Notes: generated from the sequence alone by a model not told the origin. DNA of 64,000 nucleotides from Rhodoplanes sp963712435 (GCA_963712435.1 CAVQIB010000005.1:186001-250000); one strand, 5' to 3'; shown: positions 30,344-38,713, counted from the stretch's first letter. Numbers and translations: made by a program.

Positions 30344-30614
30344 ATCCCTTTAGAATCTCTTCGCGACAGCGCGCCGGATGAGGATCACACTCGCCGATAT
30401 CGGTCAATTCCAAGCGCGGAACGCCCCTTGGACGAGGCGCACGGCCGTCGGGTTCACACCGCTCGTCATGCTCCGCGAAAGGCCGTGGACGGGACGCGGC
30501 TATAACGAAATCGGCTATCCGCCCGCTGAACCGAACCTACACTTGCGCCGACTATAGGCCGGGCTGACGGGACTTGCCGGAAAAGGGGTCCGGCGGCCGC
30601 AAGGGAGAGACGCC

Positions 30615-31061
30615 ATGGCGGAACCTGTTCTGAAGAAGGGCTCGACCGACCCCGCGGTGCGTGACCTGCAGGAGGCCCTCAAGACGCTCGGCCATTTCTC
30701 CGGGCCGGTCGACGGCGTCTTCGGAGCCTCGACCGAAGCCGCCGTCAAGGCGTTCCAGCAGGCGAAGGGCATCACGGTCGACGGAATCGTCGGCAAGGTG
30801 ACATGGATCAATATCGACGAGGCCGACCAGAGCGAGCCCGTGCTGAAGATCGGCGCGACCGGCCTGCCGGTGCGGCGCGCGCAGAAACGGATGAGCCTTG
30901 TCGGCTACGATGTCGGCGGCGTTGACGGACGCTACGGCCCGAAGACCGAAGCGGCCGTCAGGAAGCTTCAGCAGCAAGCGGGCCTCGCCGTCGACGGCGT
31001 AGTCGGGCCGAAGACCTGGTCGGTCATCGACGCGCTGGAAAACGAAGGACCCGCCGCCTGA
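30615..31061 (+). CDS. Protein with two peptidoglycan-binding domains
   Basis: 148 residues consisting of two PG_binding_1 domains. Domain 1: VLKKGSTDPAVRDLQEALKT with GVFGASTEAAVKAFQQAKGI and TVDGIVGKVTW. Domain 2: VLKIGATGLPVRRAQKRMSL with GRYGPKTEAAVRKLQQQAG and AVDGVVGPKTWSVIDAL. Such domains bind muropeptides and are usually attached to hydrolases; here no catalytic domain or signal peptide is visible. Whether it is exported is unclear. It is convergent with the putative exopolysaccharide operon, 23 bases away. Confidence 0.85.
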   Translation: MAEPVLKKGSTDPAVRDLQEALKTLGHFSGPVDGVFGASTEAAVKAFQQAKGITVDGIVGKVTWINIDEADQSEPVLKIGATGLPVRRAQKRMSLVGYDVGGVDGRYGPKTEAAVRKLQQQAGLAVDGVVGPKTWSVIDALENEGPAA

Positions 31062-31084
31062 CTTTGTCCGGCGCGGCAACGCGT

Positions 31085-32212
31085 TCACGGCGCCGCGGCG
31101 CCCGTCGTTTGCGGCGCGACGCCCGCGGCGGCTCTTGCCGGTCCCCAGTCGACCGCGCCGGCGAAGGCGACGAGCAGCCTGTGCGCTTCGGCCAACAGGT
31201 TTGCCGGCGAATGCTTGCTCGTCACCTTGATCTTTGACAGCAGCGGGAGGGAGTTCGCGTCGTCGATCATGACCCGCGCCACCTGCTGCCGCTCGACGCT
31301 GCGGAAGTTCGACTGGAACTCGGCGGGCACCGCGTCCGTGATCCCCTCGATCCGCTCGATGTGCCCCTTGTGCCGATTGACCCCGTCGGTGACGACGACG
31401 GGCTTGCCGATGGCGATCGTATAAAGCCGGCTGGTCGGTAGATAGGCGATGACGTATTTGTCGCCGTGGTAGATGTCGGCGAGCGCTTCGCCCGGGCGCA
31501 GCACGGTGCCGGCCGGCACCACCTTCGCGCCCACGGTGCCCGCGACCGTCGCCAGGATCGCGCCGTCGCGATAGGTTTGCCGCGCCTTTTCGAGCGCTGC
31601 GGCGATGCGCGAGAGATTGCCGTCGAGCGCCGTGCGCTCGCTTTCCAGCGAAGCGGCTTCGGCCCGCAGGGCCGCCGCCTCCCGCGCCGCCTCGTAGCGC
31701 GCCTGCGCCACCTCGGCGCGCCGGGTCACCGTGGTGAACCCGCCCGCCATCGCCCGTTCGATTGCTTGCTGCGCGGCAAGCGATTGCTCGGCGCGCTGGT
31801 CCGCGGCCGGCATAGTCCCTCTGATCGCGATCAGCCGCGCATCGATGTGCTCCCGGCGGGCGCGCGTCTGCGCCTCCCGCGTCGTCAGCTCGGACACGAG
31901 ATCGAGCATCTGCATGGAGACGACATTGCCGATGCGGGCGCCCGCGCTCACCGCGTCGCCGGGATGCACGGTCACGTCGACGACCTGCGCCGCATAGGCG
32001 GGCGCCACGACCGCCCGATCCTGGACGACCAGGCCGTCGGCGTCGAGAAAGACCATCGGGCCGAACACCTGGAACGCGATCCACCCGGCGCTCGCCACCA
32101 AAGCGCCGAGATAGATGCGCCGCGCCATGGACTGGCCGGCGCGCACCTGGTTCTTCAGGTTGTCGGGCCGGACGCGACTGCGAAGCGAATGAAGGGTCAT
32201 GGGCGCGCTCAT
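31085..32212 (-). CDS. HlyD-like membrane fusion protein of an exopolysaccharide operon
   Basis: 375 residues. N-terminal transmembrane helix (RRIYLGALVASAGWIAFQVF), then a biotinyl/lipoyl-like half (VVAPAYAAQVVDVTVHPGDA with VSAGARIG). A long alpha-helical hairpin follows (residues about 100-215, rich in Ala, Glu and Arg), and the second half DGAILATVAGTVGAKVVPAG then TVLRPGEALADIYHGDKYVI. The order matches periplasmic adaptor proteins such as the part of Alg44 outside its PilZ domain; no PilZ domain is present here. ATG 32212 overlaps the stop of the glycosyltransferase gene by four bases, which implies translational coupling. It may join the inner-membrane synthase to an outer-membrane exporter. 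I see no outer-membrane gene nearby. Confidence 0.8.
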   Translation of the reverse strand: MSAPMTLHSLRSRVRPDNLKNQVRAGQSMARRIYLGALVASAGWIAFQVFGPMVFLDADGLVVQDRAVVAPAYAAQVVDVTVHPGDAVSAGARIGNVVSMQMLDLVSELTTREAQTRARREHIDARLIAIRGTMPAADQRAEQSLAAQQAIERAMAGGFTTVTRRAEVAQARYEAAREAAALRAEAASLESERTALDGNLSRIAAALEKARQTYRDGAILATVAGTVGAKVVPAGTVLRPGEALADIYHGDKYVIAYLPTSRLYTIAIGKPVVVTDGVNRHKGHIERIEGITDAVPAEFQSNFRSVERQQVARVMIDDANSLPLLSKIKVTSKHSPANLLAEAHRLLVAFAGAVDWGPARAAAGVAPQTTGAAAP

Positions 32213-33495
32213 CTTCTCCAAATGGCCCAGTCGCGGACCTTTTGCGGAACGTAATTGTCGGTCAGCGACAGCGCCCAAATCCACTCGGTGACATAGGCGT
32301 AGATTTGGTTGAAACGCATCAGATAGGACTGGAACAGCCCGTACAGCGGCAGGAACGGCAGGAGCCGCCAGTAGACCGGCTTGCCCGTGACGAGAACCGC
32401 GCAGACGAACACCGGGAGATCGACGGCAAACAGCGCGATCGCCACCGCGACCAGGACGATCGGGGCGAAATCGCCGAAATTCGCGAAGAGCCAGGTGACA
32501 TAGAAGGGAAACACAAGCGTCGGGACCATGTTGAACAGAACGAAGTCCCACTGATGCGCGGCGTCGCGCCACGAAAAGCCGGGGCTGAACGGATTCATCA
32601 CCCGCCGATATTTCCGGAAGCGGATCCAGAAGGCGTCGCGCTCCCACCGATTGCGCTGCCGTATCAGGGCATAGACCGTATCCGGCGCATCGGTGTAGCA
32701 GATCGAGTGGCGCGCGAAGACGACCCTGCGGCCGGCGAGGCGCAGGCGCATTGTGAAGTCGAGATCCTCGCCGCCGCCGACATCCATGCCGCCGGCATAT
32801 TCCCACGCGTCGCGCCGGAACGCCCCGAACGCTCCGGACACGCAGGAGACCTGGTCGAGAACGTTGGAATAGGCCTTCCCGAGCGAAATCGAGACGAGAT
32901 ACTCGATCGCCTGCATTGTCGCGGTCAGCGACACGCGCCAGTTCCGCACCAGGATGTTCCCGCTGACCGCGGCGATGGACGGATCGGTCACGAGCGGCCG
33001 GACGAGCTCCTCGATCGCGTCGGGCTCGAACGAGCAGTCGCAATCCACGACGACGAAGAACTGGCTCCGCGCCATGCGGGCGGCGAGATTGATGCCCGAC
33101 GCCTTGCCGCCGCGCAGGTCGAGCCGCGCGACGGATTCGACCAGTCCCTCGCGCTGGAGCCTGCTCATGATCGAAAAGGTCGCGTCGCTCGATCCGTCGT
33201 CGACACAGACGATCTCGAAATTCCGATAGCTTTGCTCGCGAAGCGACCGCACGCATTTGTCGAGCGTCGTCTCCTCGTTATGCCCGACCAGAAGGATGGA
33301 AATGCGGGGCGTGCGGGCGAGCGGGGCGGGCCGCCGCCAGTCGCTCAGGAGCAGCGCCGCCGCGGTCGCCTGGATGCCGACGAAATAGCGCGGCATTTCG
33401 ATGAGCAGGACGAGCCAGAAGATGGCGACCAGCGATCCGAACGGAAGCGCGCCGAGGAACTGCCATGCCTGCGTGACCAGTTCGGACCCGGCCAT
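32209..33495 (-). CDS. Membrane glycosyltransferase family 2
   Basis: 428 residues and intact. N-terminal membrane helices (about 15-50), a GT-A domain and three or four C-terminal helices (about 305-395). Catalytic landmarks: VCVDDGSSDATFS (Asp 99-100), VVVDCDCSFEPDAIEEL (Asp 151 and 153), GGEDLDFTMRLRLAG (Asp near 244) and QRNRWERDAFW (Gln-x-x-Arg-Trp at 280-284). These are the features of processive synthases of the cellulose synthase / Alg8 / hyaluronan synthase group. The product is unknown. It sits between a TackOD1 protein gene (18 bases upstream) and a HlyD-like gene (overlapping), so I infer an exopolysaccharide synthase with its own regulator and adaptor. Confidence 0.9.
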   Translation of the reverse strand: MAGSELVTQAWQFLGALPFGSLVAIFWLVLLIEMPRYFVGIQATAAALLLSDWRRPAPLARTPRISILLVGHNEETTLDKCVRSLREQSYRNFEIVCVDDGSSDATFSIMSRLQREGLVESVARLDLRGGKASGINLAARMARSQFFVVVDCDCSFEPDAIEELVRPLVTDPSIAAVSGNILVRNWRVSLTATMQAIEYLVSISLGKAYSNVLDQVSCVSGAFGAFRRDAWEYAGGMDVGGGEDLDFTMRLRLAGRRVVFARHSICYTDAPDTVYALIRQRNRWERDAFWIRFRKYRRVMNPFSPGFSWRDAAHQWDFVLFNMVPTLVFPFYVTWLFANFGDFAPIVLVAVAIALFAVDLPVFVCAVLVTGKPVYWRLLPFLPLYGLFQSYLMRFNQIYAYVTEWIWALSLTDNYVPQKVRDWAIWRR

Positions 33496-33513
33496 GTCGA
33501 GTCCCTCCGTTCG

Positions 33514-34890
33514 TCAGCCGGTCGGGTCCGCATGCCCGATGATCGTCAGGACCTCGTGCGGCGCGTAGACGCGATAATGGGCCTTCGGCGGCGCGGCGAG
33601 ATGCTGCTCGATCGCCCGTCTTATCTGCGGCAAGGCCGCTTCCACGTCGGCCTTCTTGTCCTTGTCCAGCAACGCGAAGAACCACGGGGCAACCTCGATG
33701 ATCTCGGTTTCCGCGGTGAAGACTTCGTGCATCAGCGAGGCGTAGAGGGCGCGGGTCTGCAGCCAGGCCCGGCCGACGCCCTGGCCGGCGGGTGCCTCCA
33801 GTTTGATCGCCAGAAGCGAGCAGGCCGAATTCGCCTCGATATGCCGGCCGAGGAAGGCGCGGATGCGATTGGCCGCGACGCCCGGCTGCGCGGACGGCTC
33901 GGCCAAGGCGGCGCCGCTGCGCAGGCACTCGCGGCCGGATTCGGTCAGGCGATAGCGGTGAACGGTTTTCGACCCCGCTTCCGCCGCGTCGCTCTCGGCC
34001 GCGCAGTCGAGACAGACCAGACCGACTGACGTCTCGGACGAGATTTGTCCGCAGGCGCGGCATGTCGAGACAAAGCCCGGCCGGTCGTAGTCGATGCTGA
34101 AATGCTCGAGATGCCCGCGGCATTTCGGGCAGATCAGCTCGCCGCCGCGCCGGAACTCGTGTTCGGGACCCTGATGCGCGCAGCGCATATGGTGGATGAT
34201 GGGTTCTTCGATGACGTCGGAGCTGCGACACGCGAGGCATCGCTCGCGCACGGAAATGCGCGCCGATTTACACCGCGGACAGGTGATCAGCTTGTCGAAG
34301 AACTGGCGTTCCAGGAGTTTCAGCTCAACGAGGTCTTCGGCGTGGCGCTGCACGCAGGCGATCGAGCTCTCGTCGGCATAGACCACCGTTTCGCGGGAGT
34401 TGGGATCGCGCCGCGGCTCGAGCCCGCGGTCCCGGACGAAGAGCCGCGCAAGCAGGTGCACGCGCGGGTCTTTGGACTGAAACACCGACGGGGCGAGCGC
34501 GCGAAGCCGCGCGATCGGCTGCTGCAGCATCAAGAAGGTATCGGCCAGCGCCGCCTTGTTGGCGGCCGCAATGCGGATGTCCGCGCGGCGCGCGTTGAAG
34601 CCGTCGCCGCCCGGCTCGGACGCGTCGACCACCGGGACGATTGCGGCCAAGGCGGGCGACAATCGGTTGGTGATCAGGTGTCCGGCGTTGATCTGGGTCA
34701 GGACGACGACGTCCGGGGCCTCCTGGAACACGACCTGCTCGACGCCGTCGGGAAGTGAGTTGTCGTGCAGGCGCCAAGGAAGGGCCATGACGCGGACCGG
34801 CGCCTCGGCGCGGCCTGTCCGCCTCTGCGGCTCGGAATAAAGGGCCGGACGGTGGCGTGAAGGCTCTGATTTAACTAAGCTTATTGGCAA
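33514..34890 (-). CDS. TackOD1-like zinc-ribbon protein, first gene of the exopolysaccharide operon
   Basis: 458 residues and soluble. Residues about 50-135 form an alpha/beta region resembling a receiver-like domain without a clear phosphate-accepting Asp. Residues about 200-300 carry paired cysteines: CPRC at 204-207, CLAC at 218-221, CAHQ at 237, CPKC at 254-257, CRAC at 277-280 and CLDC at 293-296. This multi-zinc ribbon matches what I recall of the TackOD1 (thaumarchaeal output domain 1) family. Residues about 330-450 (LLAIKLEAPAGQGVGRAW, EIIEVAPWFFALLDKDKKAD) look like a degenerate GGDEF-like fold without GG[DE]EF. Being first in the operon, it could control the synthase through metal, nucleotide or protein binding. 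The domain name rests on cysteine pattern and memory; the role is inference. Confidence 0.7.
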   Translation of the reverse strand: MPISLVKSEPSRHRPALYSEPQRRTGRAEAPVRVMALPWRLHDNSLPDGVEQVVFQEAPDVVVLTQINAGHLITNRLSPALAAIVPVVDASEPGGDGFNARRADIRIAAANKAALADTFLMLQQPIARLRALAPSVFQSKDPRVHLLARLFVRDRGLEPRRDPNSRETVVYADESSIACVQRHAEDLVELKLLERQFFDKLITCPRCKSARISVRERCLACRSSDVIEEPIIHHMRCAHQGPEHEFRRGGELICPKCRGHLEHFSIDYDRPGFVSTCRACGQISSETSVGLVCLDCAAESDAAEAGSKTVHRYRLTESGRECLRSGAALAEPSAQPGVAANRIRAFLGRHIEANSACSLLAIKLEAPAGQGVGRAWLQTRALYASLMHEVFTAETEIIEVAPWFFALLDKDKKADVEAALPQIRRAIEQHLAAPPKAHYRVYAPHEVLTIIGHADPTG

Positions 34891-35212
34891 CGCTGGAAAT
34901 CCTCGATCGCATGAAAATCAATACGTATCGAACCGATCCAATACGTTCATTCGAACTGACGAAATGGGCGATGCGCGGAACTGGCCCCTCTCCGGTCGCG
35001 CTCGACAGTAGCTGTTCGCCTGGTGGAGACTTGACGTTCATCAATTCGCGTTGGGTCGAGGGGAGCAGGAGCGGCGAGCCGAGGTGGACGGCCGCGACGA
35101 CCTCCGTAGGCGAAAGGTCCGGCGGGTCAGCGGAGCGAATGGATCGCCCGGCCGCTCGCATCGCGACCGGACGTCACCGCGCGTCCACTCGGCTATCCGG
35201 TCGCGCTCAGCG
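34891..35212. other. Intergenic region upstream of the exopolysaccharide operon
   Basis: No recognisable gene. AT-richer stretches at 34860-34950 are the probable promoter zone for the operon reading left. Nothing else stands out. Confidence 0.5.
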
Positions 35213-35629
35213 TCACGCCTTGCCGCGCGACGAGATCCACAGCGCATCGAGCGAGAACGCGCCGGCGCCGCGGGCAGCGAGGATAAGAAATGCGCCGGCG
35301 AGCGCCAGGTCCTTCTCGAAATGGAGAAGCTGGTTGCGGTCGCCGAAGCTCGTGTGGAAGACAAGCGCCGCCAGCAGGCAGAATCCGGCCAGCGCGAGCG
35401 CGGCAAGGCGCGTGGCATAGCCGAAAGCGATCAGCATTCCGGCCCCCAACTCGACGGCGATCGCAAGCGGCAACAGCAGGGCGGGAACGCCGTAAGCCTC
35501 CATATAGGCGCCCGCGGCGCCGAAGGCCGCAAGCTTGCTCCACGCCTCGTGGAGAAAAAGGAACGCCAGGAGCAGGCGGCCGGCGAGTTCGGTGGCGGCC
35601 GCGAGTGCAGGGCTGTCGGAGGGACGCAT
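35213..35629 (-). CDS. DoxX family membrane protein
   Basis: 138 residues, four membrane helices. DoxX pattern: ELAGRLLLAFLFLHEAWSKL, YMEAYGVPALLLPLAIAVEL, GAGMLIAFGYATRLAALALA, LALAGAFLILAARGAGAFSL. DoxX proteins are small membrane proteins linked in some organisms to quinone or thiosulfate oxidation and redox stress, but most members are uncharacterised. ATG 35629 shares its A with the TGA of the TPR gene, so the two are coupled. It is the last gene of the three-gene operon. Confidence 0.85.
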   Translation of the reverse strand: MRPSDSPALAAATELAGRLLLAFLFLHEAWSKLAAFGAAGAYMEAYGVPALLLPLAIAVELGAGMLIAFGYATRLAALALAGFCLLAALVFHTSFGDRNQLLHFEKDLALAGAFLILAARGAGAFSLDALWISSRGKA

Positions 35630-36102
35630 CACTCCGTCGTCGGCTCCGCGTCGGCGATCGCCTTTTCGAGGTCGGCCAGTTCCTCGCATCCTTGCGGACA
35701 TAGCTTCTTCAGGCGCGCCACGTGCTCGTGCGCCTTCGCCATGTCGCCGGTCTTGACGTAAAGCTCGCCGAGATATTCGAGCGCGCCCTTGTGCTCGGGG
35801 TCGAATTCGAGCGCCTTGCGGTAGAAGGTGTAGGCGGTCTGATAGTCGCCGCCATTGCGCAGGCTGAAGCCGAGCAGATTGTACACGTCCGCATGCTGCA
35901 CGCCGCGGTCGATCAGCGCATAGAGGTCCGCGGTCGCGCCCTTCCAGTCCTTGGCTCTGATCTTGGCGCGGACCGGCCGGAGATCGGGCGTGTCCCTTGC
36001 CGTGACCGTGTCCACGGCATGCGCCGGTCCGAAGTCGGCCGGCGCCATGAGTGCGGCGCCGAGCAGCGCCGCGAACGCAAGACGGAAGCGTCTGTCTTTC
36101 AT
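35629..36102 (-). CDS. Exported tetratricopeptide-repeat protein
   Basis: 157 residues. Signal peptide MKDRRFRLAFAALLGAALMA with cleavage near AHA. About three TPR-like helices pairs follow: DWKGATADLYALIDRGVQHA, DVYNLLGFSLRNGGDYQTAY, TFYRKALEFDPEHKGALEYL and GELYVKTGDMAKAHEHVARL. A CPQGC pair near the C-terminus may form a disulfide. TPRs usually hold protein partners; the obvious candidates are the neighbouring metallo-hydrolase and DoxX protein. It lies 17 bases after the metallo-hydrolase gene and overlaps doxX. Confidence 0.85.
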   Translation of the reverse strand: MKDRRFRLAFAALLGAALMAPADFGPAHAVDTVTARDTPDLRPVRAKIRAKDWKGATADLYALIDRGVQHADVYNLLGFSLRNGGDYQTAYTFYRKALEFDPEHKGALEYLGELYVKTGDMAKAHEHVARLKKLCPQGCEELADLEKAIADAEPTTE

Positions 36103-36119
36103 AATACCTCTCCTCGCGG

Positions 36120-37085
36120 TCAGCCGCCGGCCGGGGTCAGGGCGTAACCCGCGCCGTCCTTGGCGATCGTGCCCGCGCCGGGGAATGGAAAATGCGCGCC
36201 GCAGATCATCATCTTGTCGGCGATCACGCGGTCGAGCAGCTTGCGCCGGGTCTCGACGGCGAGCGGTCCATCCTGGTCATAGGCGCCCTGCCACTCCGGA
36301 TGCGGTGCGAGCAGCGCCGGCACATAGGCGGTGTCGTTGGAGATCATCAGCTGCCGACCGCCGGAGCTCAGGTGGAACGCCGCGTGGCCGGGCGTGTGAC
36401 CGGGCGCGTTGGCGAGGCGAACGCCCGGCGCGACCTCCTTCTCGCCCTCGATCAGCGTGAAATTCTTCCAGGTCGGGAACACGGTCTGAATGCGCTGGCC
36501 GAGCGGCTTTCGGGCGTCGGGGAGCTTTTCGACGCGGCCGGGCTCGGTCCACCAGTTATATTCGGCGGCGCTGACGACGATTTCGGCGTCGGGAAAGACG
36601 GGATTGTTGCTGCCCTTCTCCATCAGCCCGAAAATGTGGTCCGGATGGAAATGCGAGAGGAGAATGGTGCGAATCTGCGCGGGATCGATGCCGGCCGCCT
36701 TCATGTTGGCGTGCAGCTTGCCGGCGGTCGGTTGCCACTGGCCGCCCGAGCCCGAGTCGACGAGAATGAGCCGGTCGCCGACCTTGAGCACGACCACGGT
36801 AAGGGGAATGGAGACGAAGTCGATGGGAAGGCCGGCCTTGCCGAGCGCTTCCTTGGTTTCCTCGACCGAGGCGTTCTTGATGAAGGCCGGATCATGCGGC
36901 TTTTCCCAGACGCCGTCATAGAGCGCGGTGATCTCGATCTCGCCCACCTTGTAGGTGTGGAAGCCTTTGGCCGGATCGGGAGTTTTCTGCGCGAAGGCTG
37001 GCGAAATGGCGAGCCGCGCGTCGAGCGCGAGCGCGGCGGCAAAGCCGGTCGATATGACGAAGTCGCGACGTGACAGGTCAAGCAT
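36120..37085 (-). CDS. Tat-exported metallo-beta-lactamase-fold hydrolase
   Basis: 321 residues. Twin-arginine leader MLDLSRRDFVISTGFAAALA, cleavage near AFAQ. Zn-binding motif TILLSHFHPDHIFGLMEKGS (HxHxDH), then LANAPGHTPGHAAFHL for the next His, MISNDTAYVPALLAPHPEW for the bridging Asp, and MICGAHFPFPGAGTI for the last His. The set is complete for a two-metal hydrolase. Substrate unknown; exported members of this group include SoxH-like proteins. ATG 37085 is preceded by GAGAGGACGACCG. It is the first gene of the operon with the TPR and DoxX genes and divergent from an ECF sigma gene. Confidence 0.87.
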   Translation of the reverse strand: MLDLSRRDFVISTGFAAALALDARLAISPAFAQKTPDPAKGFHTYKVGEIEITALYDGVWEKPHDPAFIKNASVEETKEALGKAGLPIDFVSIPLTVVVLKVGDRLILVDSGSGGQWQPTAGKLHANMKAAGIDPAQIRTILLSHFHPDHIFGLMEKGSNNPVFPDAEIVVSAAEYNWWTEPGRVEKLPDARKPLGQRIQTVFPTWKNFTLIEGEKEVAPGVRLANAPGHTPGHAAFHLSSGGRQLMISNDTAYVPALLAPHPEWQGAYDQDGPLAVETRRKLLDRVIADKMMICGAHFPFPGAGTIAKDGAGYALTPAGG

Positions 37086-37138
37086 CGGTCGTCCTCTCGT
37101 GAAAGCCCGGCCACGCGCCGGGCGGCCTCGCACATGGA

Positions 37139-37165
37139 GACTCCCGAGCGTCGCCGGATATTCCC
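37139..37165 (-). promoter_or_regulatory. Candidate ECF-type promoter of the metallo-hydrolase operon
   Basis: On the minus strand GGGAATA (37165-37159), then 15 bases, then GAGTC (37143-37139). It lies 54 bases before the start codon. The same GGGAATA-N15-GAGTY arrangement occurs in front of the divergent sigma factor gene. ECF sigma factors often recognise a GGAA-type -35 element and a GTC/GTT-type -10 element. Assignment is from pattern only. Confidence 0.5.
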
Positions 37166-37220
37166 GTCCATCATCGGCGTTCGACGCGGGAGAGGGGCGC
37201 GGAAATCGGGCCGGCGAATC

Positions 37221-37247
37221 GGGAATAAAATCGCCGCCGCTCGAGTT
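37221..37247 (+). promoter_or_regulatory. Candidate ECF-type promoter of the sigma/anti-sigma operon
   Basis: GGGAATA (37221-37227), 15 bases, GAGTT (37243-37247), 39 bases before the sigma factor start. Matches the motif on the opposite strand at 37139-37165 in sequence and spacing, which suggests autoregulation by the encoded sigma factor. Confidence 0.5.
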
Positions 37248-37286
37248 GTTCGCTGATAGGCTGGATGCGATCGGACGTGGTGGCGC

Positions 37287-37844
37287 ATGAGCACACCGGC
37301 GGAGTTCGAGCAAAGGGCGCTGCCTCATCTCGACGCCGCGCACAACCTTGCCTTCTGGCTGGTGCGCAGCCGGCCGGACGCCGAAGATATCGTGCAGGAC
37401 GCCTATCTCCGCGCGTTCAAGGCGTTCGCGACGTGCGAGAGCGAGAACGTCAAGCCGTGGCTGCTCGCGATCGTGCGCAACCTTGCCTATCGGTGGCTTT
37501 CGACGCGCAAGAAGGCCGCCAATGTCATTTCGCTCGACGAGGCCCTGTCGGCACGGACGGGAGCGGGCGAGGGGGGCGACTTCGCGTCCGGTGAAGCGTC
37601 AGCCGAAGACTTGCTCGTCGGGCAGGCCGAGCGCGCGCTCGTCGCGAAGGCGCTCGCGGAGCTCCCCCGGCCGTTTCGCGAGGCGATCGTGCTGCGCGAG
37701 ATGGAGGAACTTTCCTATCAGGACATCGCGACGATCGCGGGCGTTCCGGTGGGCACGGTCATGTCGCGGCTGTCGCGTGCGCGCGCGCTGCTCAGGATGC
37801 GGCTGGCCGAGCTGATCGAGAAGGAGGACAGGAATGCAGTGTGA
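37287..37844 (+). CDS. ECF RNA polymerase sigma factor
   Basis: 185 residues. Region 2: HLDAAHNLAFWLVRSRPDAE, DIVQDAYLRAFKAF (core binding and -10 recognition) and VKPWLLAIVRNLAYRWLSTR. Region 4: LAELPRPFREAIVLREMEEL, SYQDIATIAGVPVGTVMSRL and SRARALLRMRLAEL (helix-turn-helix for -35 recognition). Directs RNA polymerase to a small regulon in response to an envelope-type signal. The stop overlaps the anti-sigma start by 11 bases, and the two are divergent from the exported hydrolase operon, its most likely target. Confidence 0.93.
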   Translation: MSTPAEFEQRALPHLDAAHNLAFWLVRSRPDAEDIVQDAYLRAFKAFATCESENVKPWLLAIVRNLAYRWLSTRKKAANVISLDEALSARTGAGEGGDFASGEASAEDLLVGQAERALVAKALAELPRPFREAIVLREMEELSYQDIATIAGVPVGTVMSRLSRARALLRMRLAELIEKEDRNAV

Positions 37845-38622
37845 CGAGGCTCGCGATCGGATCGGCGCGCTCATCGACGGCGAGCTTGCAGACGAGCAGC
37901 GCCGGGACATCGACGCGCATGTCGCGGCGTGCGGCGGCTGCGCCCAGGAATTGGCCGACCTGAAACGACTGAAGCGGCAAGTGGCTGCGGCCCGCGCGCC
38001 CGCGCGGCCGGGTCTGGCCGATGGGATTCGGGCAGCGGTGGCGAGGGAGGCGGGACGGAGCGTCGCAGCCGAGCCGGGGGTTCCGGTGCGTATCGGCGCT
38101 TTGCGCGATCGCATGCGCGGCCGCCTGCGCCCGCTGATGCGGCTCGCCGCGATTATTCTCGTGTCGTGCCTCGTCTCCGCGGCCGCGACCTGGTTCGCGC
38201 TGCGCGGAGCGGATCAGCGCGCCACGCTTGAGCGCGACGTGCTGTCCGCCCATGTCCGCTCGCTCTTGCAGGACAACCCGGTCCAGATCGCCTCGTCCGA
38301 CACCCATACGGTCAAGCCGTGGTTTTCCGGGCGGATCGAGTTTGCGCCGGTGGTCACCGAGCTTGCTGCGCAAGGCTATCCGCTGGCCGGCGGGCGGCTC
38401 GACTACATTGCCGGCCGCCGCGTGGCGGCCCTGGTTTACCGTCGTCGGCTTCATCGCGTGACGGTGTTCATGTGGCCGTCCGCCGGCGGCGAAGAGACGC
38501 GGCCGTCAAGCCTGACCGCGAACGGCTACAATCTTCTCACCTGGAGCAAGGGCGGCATGACCTATTGGGCCGTCTCCGACCTCAACGAACGCGAACTGCA
38601 AGACCTGCAGGGGCTGCTGTGA
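37834..38622 (+). CDS. Zinc-finger anti-sigma factor, membrane-bound
   Basis: 262 residues. The N-terminal anti-sigma zinc domain has DEARDRIGALIDGELADEQR and HVAACGGCAQELADLKRLKR, with the HxxxCxxC motif. One membrane helix follows at about 105-127 (LMRLAAIILVSCLVSAAATW). The rest is a periplasmic sensor domain (TVKPWFSGRIEFAPVVTELA, GYPLAGGRLDYIAGRRVAAL, SKGGMTYWAVSDLNERELQD). This layout binds and holds the sigma factor until a periplasmic or redox signal releases it. It overlaps the sigma gene, so the two are made together. Confidence 0.92.
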   Translation: MQCDEARDRIGALIDGELADEQRRDIDAHVAACGGCAQELADLKRLKRQVAAARAPARPGLADGIRAAVAREAGRSVAAEPGVPVRIGALRDRMRGRLRPLMRLAAIILVSCLVSAAATWFALRGADQRATLERDVLSAHVRSLLQDNPVQIASSDTHTVKPWFSGRIEFAPVVTELAAQGYPLAGGRLDYIAGRRVAALVYRRRLHRVTVFMWPSAGGEETRPSSLTANGYNLLTWSKGGMTYWAVSDLNERELQDLQGLL

Positions 38623-38713
38623 GCCGGTGGCGGTCGATCATAATCCATGAGTGCGCAGCCCTTCCGGAGCGGCCTTCCGCACCCTATCCTGATGGTGGGC
38701 GCAGGAGGCCAGC

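Noticed and set aside
31085..33256. One long 723-codon open frame on the minus strand
   Set aside because: Its first half is a shifted reading of the glycosyltransferase gene, rich in Arg and Ala. Only the part from 32212 down is the real HlyD-like gene.
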